Made by a program: the position numbers and the translations under genes. Below the pieces are notes generated by a model. That model had not been told where the DNA came from. It saw only the letters and a list, made by a program, of their open reading frames with translations, and ran no database searches. From Oreocharis arfaki (taxonomy: Eukaryota > Chordata > Aves > Passeriformes > Paramythiidae), in assembly GCA_013398015.1 (NCBI GenBank), contig VZRR01011463.1, positions 1 through 64,000 on the forward strand: 64,000 nt of DNA, written 5' to 3'. Of this stretch, positions 41,851-54,237 are shown one piece after another (within the stretch, counting starts at the first letter, position 1; the number at the start of each line of letters is the position of its first letter).

Positions 41851-44800
41851 ACAAGTTTTCAGATCAATTTTTCTTTCTTGTAATCACACTGTCATTTTCA
41901 AAGTGTTTTTTCTTTTCTACTCTAAGGAAGATCCTAACAAGCAACAGTGAAAACTGAGTATGGATTAAATATCCCCCTTTTATGACATGACTATCCATAA
42001 AACTACCCTGTAATTTGTGAACTGCTCCATCATTCATGTTTTTAAGAGGATCTAGTCCCGAAGAATGTTGGAGTAGAAACAAGTAGGAATTTCCTGGTTT
42101 CTGGAACAGCAGGAAAAGGAAGGTATAGCCTTAATGCTGCTCCCTGGAAAGCACAGGTATAAATCACTCCCTGACACAGAAAAGGGAGGAAACTCCTTGG
42201 CATTCTAGACATAAGACTGATTATGAACTAGATCTAATCACTAGAGGTTAACTGCAAAACCATAGGGGTAAAAAACCAACAGCAGGATTTTCAAATGGAC
42301 AGCGTGAGATAGATGAGGTATTAAAACAAAATCCACAGCTAAACAATTCTTAAGAGGTTTTGTTGCTTGGGAGGCAGGTGGGTTGTTACAGAATACAAGA
42401 CACCAATTATGGAATATGGATATTTTTGACAGTGAAACTGGAACAGACCCAATTAGAAATCGTTAGCTGAGGTTTTTTCTAATAGAAAAATCCAGACATA
42501 TTGACATGCACTTCAAATGTCTTCAATGTAATTTTAAGAAGAAGATAACACTGTTGATAGATACAACTGCTCACAAGTTCTAGTAGGAACTACCAGCACA
42601 TGATTTTGCTTTAAACTAATCCTTCAACAAATAAGCTGGAAAAAAGAAGGATGCAATTTCACAGTGATGTGATAAAAACAGCTAACATTTAGCTGTTTCA
42701 TTGCTTGTGCTTTCTTGTGCATAAGTCCATTTTCAAGGCAGGGTAGAAAAGATATTAAGACAACTGTCATATTTAAATGGCCTGAAAAAACTTAAAATTA
42801 TTGTCAGTTATGATGTTAGGCCAGCTTTCCTCCTTCTGCATGCACAAAACTATGTCTTTTACCTGGCTTTGCCACCAAATACATTCTTTCATAAGAACTA
42901 CTGGAGTGTTCAGAGGATCAAAGCTACTGATAAAAGTCTGTTCCTGCAAATCTGATGTTTATACATTTTACTTTAGGCACATGAGTTGTGATGTAAAGTT
43001 GATAAAGAGGGATGATATACTCCAAACTAAATGTATTGATAGTCCTTAAAGATTTCTACATAGTGTTTTTAATGGACTTGGTTTGGGAGAAAGGAATGAA
43101 AAAAACTTAGAAAAGTATCATAAATTACTTATATACATTGATTTAGTCTTTCTAGTCTAGCCTCTTCTTGTATAGCCTTTCCTCATATTTAAGTAAGTTT
43201 GTGATATTGAACACAAAAGAATTTATGTTTGCATATTTAAGTGCATTTGTTGCTAACTGTGCCTTTACCTTTTTGATAAACAAAATAAATAAAATAATGA
43301 TGTCACTCCATTATTCTGAGCTAAAATATTTTGCAGCAAGCTAAATACAGTAGAAATAGATCAAAAGATAGCTTTCATTCTAAATCCACTGTTTTATTCC
43401 TCTTATAATGGTATATCTAACTGTAAAAGTATCCAGATCCCCAAGACTTGACTGATATTAGGCAGACTTGTAAAAAGGAGTACAATTTGGAAGGAAATTT
43501 TCTTTCTGTAGTTGTTTGAATCTCAAGCCCAAAACCTCTAACCTGGAAAATCATAAGGAAAGTGGCTGGTATTTTTGACCTCAGAATTGACCTGCTCGCA
43601 TCTGAAACGTGCAGGTTCAAGGTCTTGAAGTCCCAAAGAATACTGTCAGGAAGAGAATACTTGAAAGGCTTCTAGTAATGAATGAGATTACCAATTATTT
43701 CACCTAACTTCCTTAAAAGTTCTGTTAAAAGTACTGTCTCCCAGGTAACAAAGATTGCAGTAGGTGAGATGGGACATTCCACTGAGAGGCATTAAACCAA
43801 GGTCTGTGTCTTCCTTTTAAGTTTGAGGCGTCTCAAAACCCATATTTCTCCAGAAACCTGTATCTCACTTTCTGACTCTCTAAACTCCCATTCCTGGGGA
43901 ACACTGCACAGCCTTGTCCTTCTACAACCGTCAATGAGTTTGTAACTTCACTGTCCTAAGTTACACTGTGATATAAATGTGTATATTTGGCCAGATATTC
44001 CATAGCATGGAGGTTTTTTCCATCTTCTTCAAAAGCACCAGATGCGGAATACTGCCGGAGATGCGACACTGGGTCAGGTAAACCTGATTCCCTGAGGTGA
44101 ACAGGGGATTTTCTTAGGTACATCTCAAGTCTCACTTTCTGTTTCAGAAAAAAAGTACTGGGTGTTGTTCTTCCCAAAGCCCTCAGTATTTAACTGCCTG
44201 ATTATAATATTGCACCAAGATGAAACCACTTCCAGAGAAGCAGAAGGAAAATCATAGCCAGGGAATGTTATGCAGGCCAGTCACGTACAGAAGGAGATGC
44301 AGAGCCTGTCAAAGCACTCACACCTCCAAATATGGGACAGCGTTTAATGGGAGGAATTTCAAAACTGCTTCCTGAATAAGTTAGAGACAATTTCCTTCCT
44401 GAGAGAGAATTGAGAGGAGACTCAATGGGCACGATGCATCTAAATCACCTTCAGAAAAACATATTGGCTGTGAATTCCACCAGGAAGGGCTCTTTTCTGA
44501 GATAATTGCTGACTACCTGCATCAATTTGTTCAAATCAAAGAAGAGACAGTTTACGGGTTTTATGTTGGTACAAAACATCTGAGATTTTCTTGCATTCCT
44601 CAACCTACATTTTTAGAAAATCACTACCTGTATATTCTCTTTCAAATATTCTGATTGCATATTACTTTATCACAGTTTGAGTTAAAGATAATAAAGATAA
44701 AGATAATAACAAACCCAACAATTTATTCTTCAGCCTGTGGTATGGCAGGTGTGAAACTGGACGAAGTTGGACCTATTACCAAGTGTTCATTTCCCCTCCA

Positions 44801-47800
44801 CGTCATTCCCGGCTGTTCAAAAGCTAGTAGGCTCCAACAAAATAGCATCTGTACTGCCTGATTTTAGAGTTGGTATCCCAAGAATCACATGCAGAAAAAG
44901 AATTTCCAAGTGGCCTGCATTAGCCAAGAAAAGTTATGAGCACATGGCAAAGATGTAAAGCACACTTGATCTTACAGACTCAAATGAAAAGTTATGTCAA
45001 TTGGATTCTTGGGACCAGGACAATCACTAGGTTTGATGACATAAAAAACCATTTACCCCTCCCCACCAGGCTGGACTGTGAAAGGCTGTAGGAAAAGTTC
45101 TTCTGCCTCACAGATCACTGAGGAATATAGTGCTCACTTGGGTTTCTGTCACTACAGGAGCCTCAAATATTCCTTTTTTTCTGTCTTGAATTAGTCTCCT
45201 ACTTGGTCTGAAGTTCTTTCTATGAAGTGGTTGGACTTGAAAAGGGATACTGGAGTGAAGTGTATCTCCTGTGATAAACCAGAGATACGGCGAATGTATT
45301 TCAAAATTTTCTTCTAAGCTGGGACTTCATGAAATCCAGTCTGCCCACTATGAATCTATGAGGCTATTCCGAGCAATGTCTCCTCATCTTCATCTTTCCA
45401 GGCTCCTGCCAGCTTGTGATCCTACCTCCATACACACATAGCATGTAGGCAGTATCCTTGTAGGATATCCTGAGATGGCAGAGCACCAGATAAATGGCTT
45501 GAGGTGTTATTGCTGCAGGTAGCGAGATTTCATGGCCACCAATTGTTTGGAAATAAGAATGGTCTCATGTGGGAACACAGCCCGTGTGACAGCACTTGTC
45601 ATGAACGCATCCTATTTTTCAACTTGTCTTGAAGCATTGTACATAATACTGCACAGTTAAAAAAGGAAGCTGTCTTGATGAAACACTGCTAACTTAAAAA
45701 AACCGCAACAAACTAATGGACTTGCTTTCCCAGAGTATTTGACAATGGAACAATTTCTGTGGAATTGATTTCTTAGATAGGGTGGATACTTTCCATTTCC
45801 TCAAAAACCCTAATGGCTTATGGTTTGAGCATTATTCATCCCTTTCTGGATTGGGCTGGTAACAGCCTAGTAATGTGAGATCTATTAAGATTCTCAAAAA
45901 AAAAAAAAAAAATCCTGGATTGTGCATTGTTTGAACTCCTAATTATGAATTCATTTGGGCTGAATAATATCCATTATATGCTTGGAGATTTTGATGTGGA
46001 AAATCCCATTAATAAAGAACAACATCTGAGACCTAGAAATATGCAGAGAGCTTTTTTTGCAATCCCCAGAGTACGGAAAGCCTTGAATGCTTACCAAAGA
46101 GGGTGATGCACGTCTATTCTGTCTCCTAAAAACGCTTCCTCTTTCAGATTTACAGTCACTAAGAACACAGAGCAATTTTGATCAAAAGAAACAGCAGCAG
46201 CTGTAAGGGAAAAGTGTTCATTTCTGATTGCCTCATCTGGACTAGAAGGGGGTAGTAGAAAAACTTTATTACACCAGATGCAGTGGAGGGCTTTATTTCA
46301 TTTAATCTGGAGAACGGAGGAATTTGTCACATAGAGAAAATGAAAAAAATCTTGTTCTTCTTGCCACCACCCAGGCATGATGGTTATTGGCTGAGTACAC
46401 AGAAGAAGCTGGAGTTTATGATGACTATTTACTAACTTTCTCCTGCATGACTGTCCTAAGAGAGTTGGTATTTTGCTGCACTCCAGAGACGTCTTCCGAT
46501 GAAAAGTTATTTTTGTTTGGTATTTGCTGGAGAGCATTTGTTTTGGGAATGTGGGCTTCTGGGATTTGTGGTAGGCTCAAAGCTTCAACTGTACACCATA
46601 GAATACTATTTTTTCCTTAGAACAGACTTGATGTTTAAGTTGGAATTTATTAATACTTAGAACCTTATGTATGCCAAAGCCTTTCCTGACTGGCGATGTG
46701 CACTGATAATGAACAACAGGCACAGATTTCAGTGTCTGGGTGGGTTTTTTTATTCTGTATCCTTTCAGCAACAGAACAGTGCCATTTATTTGTTTGAGTT
46801 TAGGTTTGAGGGTTGTATATTCTGTAATTATATTTACACCATTAATTCAGTATTATGGCTCTGGGTGAAGTCCTTTTTGAGCAGGGGCTTTGAGCAAAGC
46901 TCAAAGTTACCAGAGGCATCCTTTTTTCTTTTTTTTTTTACCAAATAGATTTTAAATGCCAGTCTTTGTGACATGTTTATGTATTGCAGCTTCTCAGGAC
47001 AAAGGGTATTATCTATACAGAATGGAAAGCAGGGGAGAATCAAGCTTGGTACTTACCAATGAAGGAGGGCCAGGAAAAGGTATTAAGCCCATTCTCTAAA
47101 ATACAGAAAAGGAAAAGCAAGTTACTAATTCCTTCTCCTCTAAAAGGAGAATGATAAGCTATAATTTGTTTTCAATGGACTGGCGAGGTCATTAACATGT
47201 ATTTGCCAACAATGCAGCCAGGAACTTGAGGTTCAGATCGTGTCCCTTCAGGCAGAGGGTCCCATGTCTTGATACCAGGCTATGTCCATCCCAAGTCATG
47301 AGAGAGGACACGGGGGGAAAGTATGGCACAGTTGGTTACAAAAAGGTGGTTGTGCATCTCCAGTCTAAGAGCACATGAACCAGAAGTACCAGACAAATCA
47401 AACCTTGTAAACATGGTTGACCATATACCAGATATCTGATATCTTTCTGGAAAAAAAATCAGACTTTAAGATGAGGAGTGTGTAATGGCCTTAAATGTTT
47501 CTCAGGAAGTAATCACACAACAATAAGTAAAAAGAAGAAATATTTTTGCAGACAAGTTGTCTAGAAGGCAGACTCTTGACTGAATTCATCTCTGTCACCC
47601 ATCAGTAGAAACTCTCTTTCTACTCAGTATGTTTCTACTATGCATTTCTCCTATTTTCTGGTGACTTGACTACAGGACTAGACAACTGCGACAGAAATGA
47701 CTGGTAAACCAGAGGTAAAAATCTCTTTGACATACAAAAAATACACCCTCCCACAAAACATGGTTAAACATAATTCTTTCTAACATCATTTTATATCACT

Positions 47801-48179
47801 TTATATCTCAATTTGCAAGAATAATCCAGCAATGCACTATTATTTTAGAGCTGGAATCCTGTTTATTATTATGCCTAATGTCATAGGAGTCACTTAATTT
47901 CTGTTGTCTTTACAGCACTTACAGTCTGCCCAGTTTCCTTATTTTCCAAGTCCACAGAGGTGAAGGATGACTACAGGGGCTTTGTAAATACTCAGGACAG
48001 CCCCAGGACGGACATTGGATGGACAATCCTCTCAGTGCTTTTGTCATTGACTCTGCTGCAAATTATTTTTTCAGACCCAGAAAGACAAATATTCTCTCTT
48101 TGCCATTTTTCACTGGGATGTCTCATTTCATTACATTAGGGCTTCCCTATTAGCATTTACTTCTTCCCACCAGTATTAC
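41851..48179. other. Unique non-coding sequence with one long poly(A)
   Basis: No gene is visible. A run of 17 A residues occupies 45896-45912. I found no upstream AATAAA, coding remnant or flanking direct repeat that would make it the tail of a retroposed gene. A minus-strand splice-bounded open segment lies at 47057-47095 and is discussed as a finding. Confidence 0.5.
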
Positions 48180-48450
48180 AGAACATCTTTATCAAAAAGA
48201 TGAGAGGGGATTATCAAGCACTGGGCAGCAGTGACTGCTGTCTTTTCAAAGAACTGCGAATTACTACCAAAAACAACGCTTGTGAAATACGCATTCATGG
48301 TGCACAGTGTCCTGTGCCTGAGGAATTGCAGCTACTTCCTCCATTAACCACACAGAGAGCCAAAGCCTATCAGGTCTGCATTATTAATGCTGCAAATCAT
48401 GCATTATGGCCCTAAATATTTGAGCTGCCTGACTCTGTTTTAGTCACTAG
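48180..48450. promoter_or_regulatory. Candidate conserved non-coding block upstream of the CpG cluster
   Basis: This is a repeat-free, compositionally balanced block that includes TTATTAATGCTGCAAATCAT near 48381, with adjoining homeodomain and POU-like half-sites. A MEF2-like CTAAATATTT follows near 48412. It lies about 0.5 kb left of a compact CpG-rich segment. A 71-codon open frame covers part of it but resembles no protein I know. The regulatory reading is inference. Confidence 0.22.
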
Positions 48451-48959
48451 AGTAGGCTGCCAAAATCCTTGTGTTCTGATAAACAGGGTAAAAAGAAGTC
48501 ATGATCGAACAGAACTGAACAAATTGAACAGTAAAGTTAGCGGCGTGTTCCTGAAAGCCTTTTCTGCTTGGCACAGGAGAACTGATCACCTTTCCTGAAG
48601 AAACAAAAAAAAAAAGAGCATCAGAAAAAGCATTCTGTAATTCAGTAATAACATTGGCTTTTGTGCAAAAAGCAACAGCTACTACTGCTCATCTGTAACA
48701 GAGTTATTTCCTTGTGTGTTTTTCCATCACATCCATGCAAATTTTTTTTTTTGTTATACTTTAAGGTATTTGGTAGGTGTGTAGTTCCCTATACTGGAAA
48801 GGGCTTCCTTCTGAGAACGGGACATTAAGAATAGTAATCACATCCTTTCCTGGATCACAGACATTCCAAGTGAATAACAGCCCTTATACCCAAGCTAACT
48901 TCACTGATGCCAAAACTTCCTTTCTCGTTGTTATTTATTCCCCATCTCTCAGTTGAAAA
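48451..48959. other. Non-coding spacer with short homopolymer runs
   Basis: I see no gene. A-run near 48608 and T-run near 48742 are the only visible structures. The sequence becomes GC-rich and CpG-rich abruptly at about 48960. Confidence 0.5.
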
Positions 48960-49140
48960 CACTGATGGTACCAGGGCACGTTCCCGGCTTGGGCAGAGCC
49001 TCTGGCGCAAATCCGCGTCGGCGCTGGGAAAAGGGGCGAATTCCAGGGGCTCGGGCGCCATCTGCTGCGGCCGCGGAGCAACGCGCGCCCTGGAGCCAGG
49101 AGAGAGGCATCGGTCAGGGGCGAAACACAGCGACATGAGC
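48960..49140. promoter_or_regulatory. Compact CpG cluster (small CpG-island-like segment)
   Basis: About 19 CpG dinucleotides fall in roughly 180 bases, including CGGCCGCGG and ACGCGCGCC. The flanks are AT-rich and nearly CpG-free, so the contrast is sharp at both edges. It is shorter than a classic CpG island, but such segments in birds commonly mark promoters, first exons or unmethylated regulatory sites. Overlapping frames on both strands are open for 60-116 codons because GC-rich DNA has few stops. None resembles a known protein, and I see no convincing first-exon splice donor. A CTCF-like motif sits inside it. Confidence 0.5.
49054..49068 (-). promoter_or_regulatory. CTCF-like binding motif
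   Basis: GGCGCCATCTGCTGC on the plus strand is the complement of GCAGCAGATGGCGCC. This closely fits the known vertebrate CTCF core CCAGCAGNNGGCGC (one mismatch in the second base of that core). Its placement inside a CpG-rich segment in an otherwise gene-poor region would suit a chromatin boundary or promoter-proximal site. Occupancy cannot be seen from sequence. Confidence 0.4.
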
Positions 49141-50079
49141 ATGGAGTTGGAAAAAACAACCTTCTGTGGCCTGCACAATTTTGATTATTTTTTTCCTTCC
49201 AGGAACAAAGCGTCAAAGCAAAGGTGTTCAAACAATGGCCAGCAGGGTCATGAATGAACAAAGCACCTCCAAGAAAAAAAAATTAGCCATCTCTTCAGCT
49301 GAGACAATTGAAATTATTGCAGGCTGGGGATGCATTCAGCTCCCACTTTCATTTCTGCTGAGAACCTGAATGAAGGAATGAAGCCACTGGAGAAGACTCA
49401 TTACAGAGTCAGAAAAACTAATGCTTTTGGGCCTCAATGAAAAAGAGAGGAGTTACAGATAGCTAGTTTAAACAGAGAAACATCTGGCAGAATGCAAGCT
49501 CAAACTAGCGACAATAAGAGGTGCAGTGCAGTCCTTGCCTTGGGAGGACCCTACTTAGAAAAGGGTCTCCCGGGGTTGTGATGTGCAGGTTCCCATTTCT
49601 CTAAATTAGACATAACACCCATGGAGAGGAAAGTGAAACAGATTGATATTAGAGATTATGAGGGGTGGACTGGAATGGGATTTCCAGTACTTCTACGAGC
49701 AGAAGAAAACAGCTGATGATAAATTGTTTTGAGCATGCAAATAAAGATGGAAGAGACTCAGGCTCATTTTGAATTGGCTATCTGACTTTCTCATAGCTCT
49801 TTACTCTCTGGTAAACAGGCCTGAGCACAAGCACTGTCTCATCACTGCTTTGCACACAGAGAGTCAGCATTCTGCCCCTTCACTTCACGTTTGTACCTCA
49901 AATATTCTCCTGAGAGTGGAGAAATCCCATGCACCTTCCAGTCCCCTGCCAGTGGATAAATTTCATTCTGCCAAGGAAATTCGCCTTACATCCTATGCAT
50001 GTAGAAGCAGCTTCCGCAGCTGCCCCAGAAAGAGTTGTTTGTCCTGCTCTTTAGGCTCTGAGGAAAATACTTGTTTGTC
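49141..50079. other. Spacer between two CpG-enriched segments
   Basis: No gene is supported. A pyrimidine-rich tract ending in AG at 49201-49202 could act as a splice acceptor. It is followed by an open frame of about 55 codons with a lysine run, which I do not recognise. Confidence 0.4.
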
Positions 50080-50590
50080 TGACTAGCGTTTCCAAAGCCT
50101 CGAAAGATCCATTAGCAATCCTCAGGGGCTGAGCAGCAGCGGCTCTGGTTGATGACACCGGAGCCGAGGAACCGGCTGTCCTACCTGCTGGAGAGCTCAT
50201 CCAGCAAACCACTCGTGGCTACCGCAGATGTTGAAGCTTTACAGCCGCGTTTGTTCTGCCCTCCCAGCAGCAAGCTCACGCAGCGTGGGACTGATACATT
50301 AGCAGTGCAGAGGATACAATAAAGAATGTCCGAAGGATTGCTGCCGTGCCATGCAGCGGCACGCTCAGCCCACCCTTCTGCGCCCTCCCCAGCTTTCACG
50401 GCTGCACAGCAAGGAAAGAAACAGAGCAGAGAAACAAACCAGAGAAACGCGGCTGGTGCTCCAGCTGCATGCTTCTTTTTGATGCGTTTAATCGCGGGAC
50501 TGAATTGCTGGTTTTCAGCACTGGTGGTGTTTTACGTTTCTGAAAATACATTTTAAACTATTGCAAACCGAGCTCTCGGAACGTATGAGT
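50080..50590. promoter_or_regulatory. Second, broader CpG-enriched segment
   Basis: Roughly 25 CpGs occur in about 510 bases, well above the neighbouring DNA but less dense than the segment at 48960-49140. The stretch is also GC-richer. Open frames at 50181-50399 (-) and 50326-50556 (+) follow from that composition and resemble no known protein. Together with the first cluster it makes a 1.6-kb zone with promoter-like composition. Confidence 0.35.
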
Positions 50591-52927
50591 CTGGACTATG
50601 CTGTTTCACACAACTTCACATTTAAAAGCCTTACAAGATACGTAGGTGGGAGAAGGTCTGAAAACTTACCCTGGTTTGCAGTTGCAGGAGAAGAAAGTTC
50701 ACAATTTCTAATGATATTTTAGTTGTTTGTTTCAGGTGGATTTATATCTTCTTTGCAATTCACTTCCCATGGACATCTTAGTAAAAAATTTAATGACAGA
50801 CAAAGATACCAAAACAAAGATTGATTTAAAAAAGGAGTACAGAAAGTGTGCCTAATGTATTTTAAAGTGTCTTTCCCAGATGTCAGTGCTGAAAAAAATA
50901 CTTTAAAGCTTGATCTGAATACCACTGAAGCCTATGGAGATCACTATGAAGGGTCTAAAACCAAGCTAAAGGGCTATCATTATTCATGCTGTTATTAATT
51001 TGCATCACAACAACACTTAGGAGCCTCATTTGTCACCAAAAAACTTTTTTGAGTAAGGGCTCATACACGAAGAAAAAACCTGACTCCCAAACTAATGAGG
51101 AATAATCTCTGCTTGAAGCATATGCTGAATACTCCCTATAAATTGCTTCTGAACAAGCTACGAGGCAAAGTACTCTGCAGACATTATTTGGTGAATAATG
51201 CTGAATGATGAATAAATTCTAGAAAATTGCAAGCAGAAATGCACAGCACAAACCAGATAATTTTTTCCTCGTGCTTTGTTCATCCATCTCTCCACAGCAG
51301 GTACTTCTGGGGCAGGTTGCCATGGGTGGTGTTGATTTATTTGATCAATAAATGTCCGTTCACTTACTAAGCAACCACTGGAATAAAGTCTCCCTGCAAT
51401 AAAAGTATTTTATATATTATGGTAAATTAAATTGAGTCTTTTAATGCCTCAGGCAGTAATGTATTTTTAGAAATCATGTTACCATCACATAATTTTAATG
51501 TAACTAGGTCCATCTTCAAATAATTTTCAAGATAAAATGAGATAGAATTATAATGGGCTACACCCGGTAACAGAAAAATTCTTCTCTTCCTTCCATACAG
51601 TACCTTCAGGGCTTCAGGCATGACACAGAGCATACTCCATATCAGCTAAACATGGCACAGAAGTCAAGCCATAAATCCAGTGCAATAGGATGTTTTAGCA
51701 TCAAAAGCACTTGCAGCACTTACTGTCCACCACACCAAACTTTAGCAAAGTCACCTCAAAATCTTTAACTTTACAGTGTCCTTTCCATAAAAATACAGTG
51801 GTATATCACAGACTAGAGATAAAAAACACATCAACATTTTTAAAACCAAAATATTTTGGAGGAAGAAAGTTGTATTGAAACTAATTTGCTACACATTTTA
51901 CACATACAATACAAAACAGAGCTTTTACAACAACATATGGAAAGTATCTAAATCACTAAGACAATGACTTTCATAAATCACTCCAGGTTCCAACTTTAAA
52001 TTATGTCATGTTCCCTCTCTCAAGGGATATTCACTGCATCTCATACAAACTCGTGGTTATGTGTGCACAGTATTCCTAACTTTATAAGGAATGATGTCAT
52101 ATCAACGCATAGAGCATATGTAAAACGAAGAGTAAACACAGTTTTACATGACCCTGACCAGATGAACCCACACACTCCCTATCACTTCCCTTTGGCTTAA
52201 GGGATTTTTTTTCCCCCTTTTTACATGATTTATTAAATGGATTCACCAAAACTTTGGGGGATTCCTCTTTAGACTTTGTTTTTGCAGCAGCGCACTGCGG
52301 GTTGCAGTGGCCAAGAATAATGTGAGACAGAAATCCCATTTCCCTAACCGCAGGTACATAAAGGCCTCAGGCTCGTACAAGACAAAGTACAATTGCCAAT
52401 GAATACAGTGAAGATTTATGAGATTTTGATCAAAAGCCTGTTAAAATTCAGTTCAGACAGCTGCTCGTGGCTAGTCTCACCTTTCCTTCAGGTCACAGAA
52501 AGGTTTACTGGACAAACTCAGTTTTTAGTATCAGCCTTTTGTTTCATCTTCAAAAGCTACAACCGTGCATATTTCTCTCCTAAAAATAAAGTAAAAAGAG
52601 AGTATATGACAAGTAAATGCTCCAATTTTATCTCCTGTTTTCAGTAAATATCTACATGTTCATCCTGCTTGTATGGTCTGAAATGAACATCTCAAACTAA
52701 CAGAATGCTGCCCAGTGATTTCAGATAATAAAAATACAGTTTTAATACATTTCTATCAAATCATTCTTTCATGAACTTTTAGTGAAGGCAAGATACAACA
52801 AAACCAGAAATTTACTGTGCTGATGTTGAGCATACGTATATTTGAATATTATATGATTTCAGAATTTTTATTGTTGAACTTGTAACAAGAATATAAGTCC
52901 TCGAAAGGACGCTTGACCTACTATTAT
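50591..52927. other. Unique non-coding sequence
   Basis: No gene or repeat family is visible. The block 51240-51400 is free of simple repeats and could be conserved, but nothing in the sequence proves it. The remaining short open frames look like chance. Confidence 0.5.
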
Positions 52928-52965
52928 TACTACTACTGCTACTACTAGTAGAAGTAGCAGTAGTA
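52928..52965. repeat. Near-perfect trinucleotide palindrome
   Basis: A run of ACT/TAC-type triplets (52928-52946) meets its own reverse complement, a TAG/GTA-type run (52947-52965), at a central CTAG. Sixteen of 19 positions pair. The mismatches fall at 52935/52958, 52938/52955 and 52941/52952. It could extrude as a cruciform or fold as a long hairpin in RNA. It probably arose from a microsatellite that inverted on itself during replication. Confidence 0.8.
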
Positions 52966-54104
52966 CTTTAGTCATCTGTGAACTAACTGAACTTATTCTG
53001 GAATACTGTCACAGGATAAATACACAGTCTTAAAACTCGGCTCACATGAAGATCAAGTAGAAATCACATATCTGTCTGTATAGTTCAGCTGAATTTGGTG
53101 AAATAAACACTATTTCTCCACCTCTATAACAAGAGATTAATTAATTAATGGTGTCACTGATTTGCTTCAACATTTCAATCTGTATGGTTCAGACCTCCTT
53201 CGACCTGGGCAAACACAGATTGTTTAAGTGATCAGAACAAACTGCAGAAAGTTTCCACACGACCATTTTTACTAAAATGTTGGCTGTTTATTTCCAGTGA
53301 CCTGGATTTGGATCCAGTTTTAATTTGAAATTACTATCTAGCTGCCAGAATTTAAAGAGAAAGAAGTGAGCTGTCAGTCTGCAGTCTAGAGATTATTCTG
53401 GTTTCTGACCTAAGACCAGAGATTCTCATAAAATAGCATTTGTCCTCCTTTTCAAATCCAGGCAAAGTTAAGAACATCAAAGCTTAGGAAAAAAAAAAAA
53501 AAGACAATACTCAGTTTTAAATTAAGAAGAAGTTTGGATGTACAGTATATAGGCAAAGCACAGCCACACAACAATAAATGCAAATTAATAAAACACAAAT
53601 ATATAGTGCAAGTAGCCAAAAAGAGAAAGAAAAAAATACCAGTGCTATTTCCTAAGTAAGATATTTTATCTTTTACTTTACTGTCAGTAAAAAATGCAGG
53701 TTCCTCCAGGTGTGACATTACCTGTCTCATATTTTCAGAAATACAGATCAGCTTTCTGGAAGTAACCAACAGCTTCAGTGGAAATTCCGTGCCATCTCCC
53801 AACAGGAGTACACAGGTGAGTGGACAAACACTGTGATGTAAAACCAGCCACTTGGAAATAAAAATTCTTGTTCGTGCAGGTGCATATAAATGATGTTCTG
53901 AAGCAGAGCTTTGAAATTCATGCCACAGATCTGCCTCTGCTTTTTGTATGTAGAGCCAAATCTAATTCCTTGGATAACTTCCCTTGCCCTCATTAAACTG
54001 TGCCAGCTTACACCATAAAGAATGAGGTAAGGAACAATTTTCCCCTTTTTAATGTAACACAGGTGAATTTTTCTATATATAATATCACTCAACTAAATAT
54101 ATAA
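52966..54104. other. Non-coding sequence with one candidate exon
   Basis: A 14-base A-run lies near 53489. The segment 53739-53815 has strong splice-like borders and is discussed as a finding. The 116- and 105-codon minus-strand frames at 53452-53802 and 53775-54092 have no recognised features. Confidence 0.45.
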
Positions 54105-54190
54105 GGGTACGTATGTAAGAAACAACATATTAATTTTTTTTACTGCATCTAAATTAATGGAACAAAAAGATTCTTATTTAAGTCATGACT
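54105..54190. repeat. Direct repeat copy 1 of an ~86-bp segment
   Basis: This segment runs from GGGTACGTATGTAAG to AAGTCATGACT and recurs at 54238-54322 with about six substitutions and one single-base indel. The period between copies is 133 bases. It ends exactly at the only ambiguous base in the window. Confidence 0.9.
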
Positions 54191-54191
54191 N
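54191..54191. other. Single ambiguous base (N), probable assembly join
   Basis: This is the only N in the window and lies immediately after repeat copy 1. A lone N next to a near-identical repeated segment is a common signature of two contigs or haplotype fragments joined with a minimal gap. Confidence 0.7.
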
Positions 54192-54237
54192 ACTGATTAA
54201 ATAGATAAAATGTAGGTGTTGGCTTTACAGTGCTAAA

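Noticed and set aside
45896..45912. 17-base poly(A) as the tail of a processed pseudogene
   Set aside because: No polyadenylation signal just upstream, no coding remnant, and no flanking target duplication were found.
48855..49261. Overlapping frames of 107-116 codons on both strands
   Set aside because: High GC content removes stop codons. The frames are open on both strands, lack known similarity, and look like a by-product of the CpG cluster.
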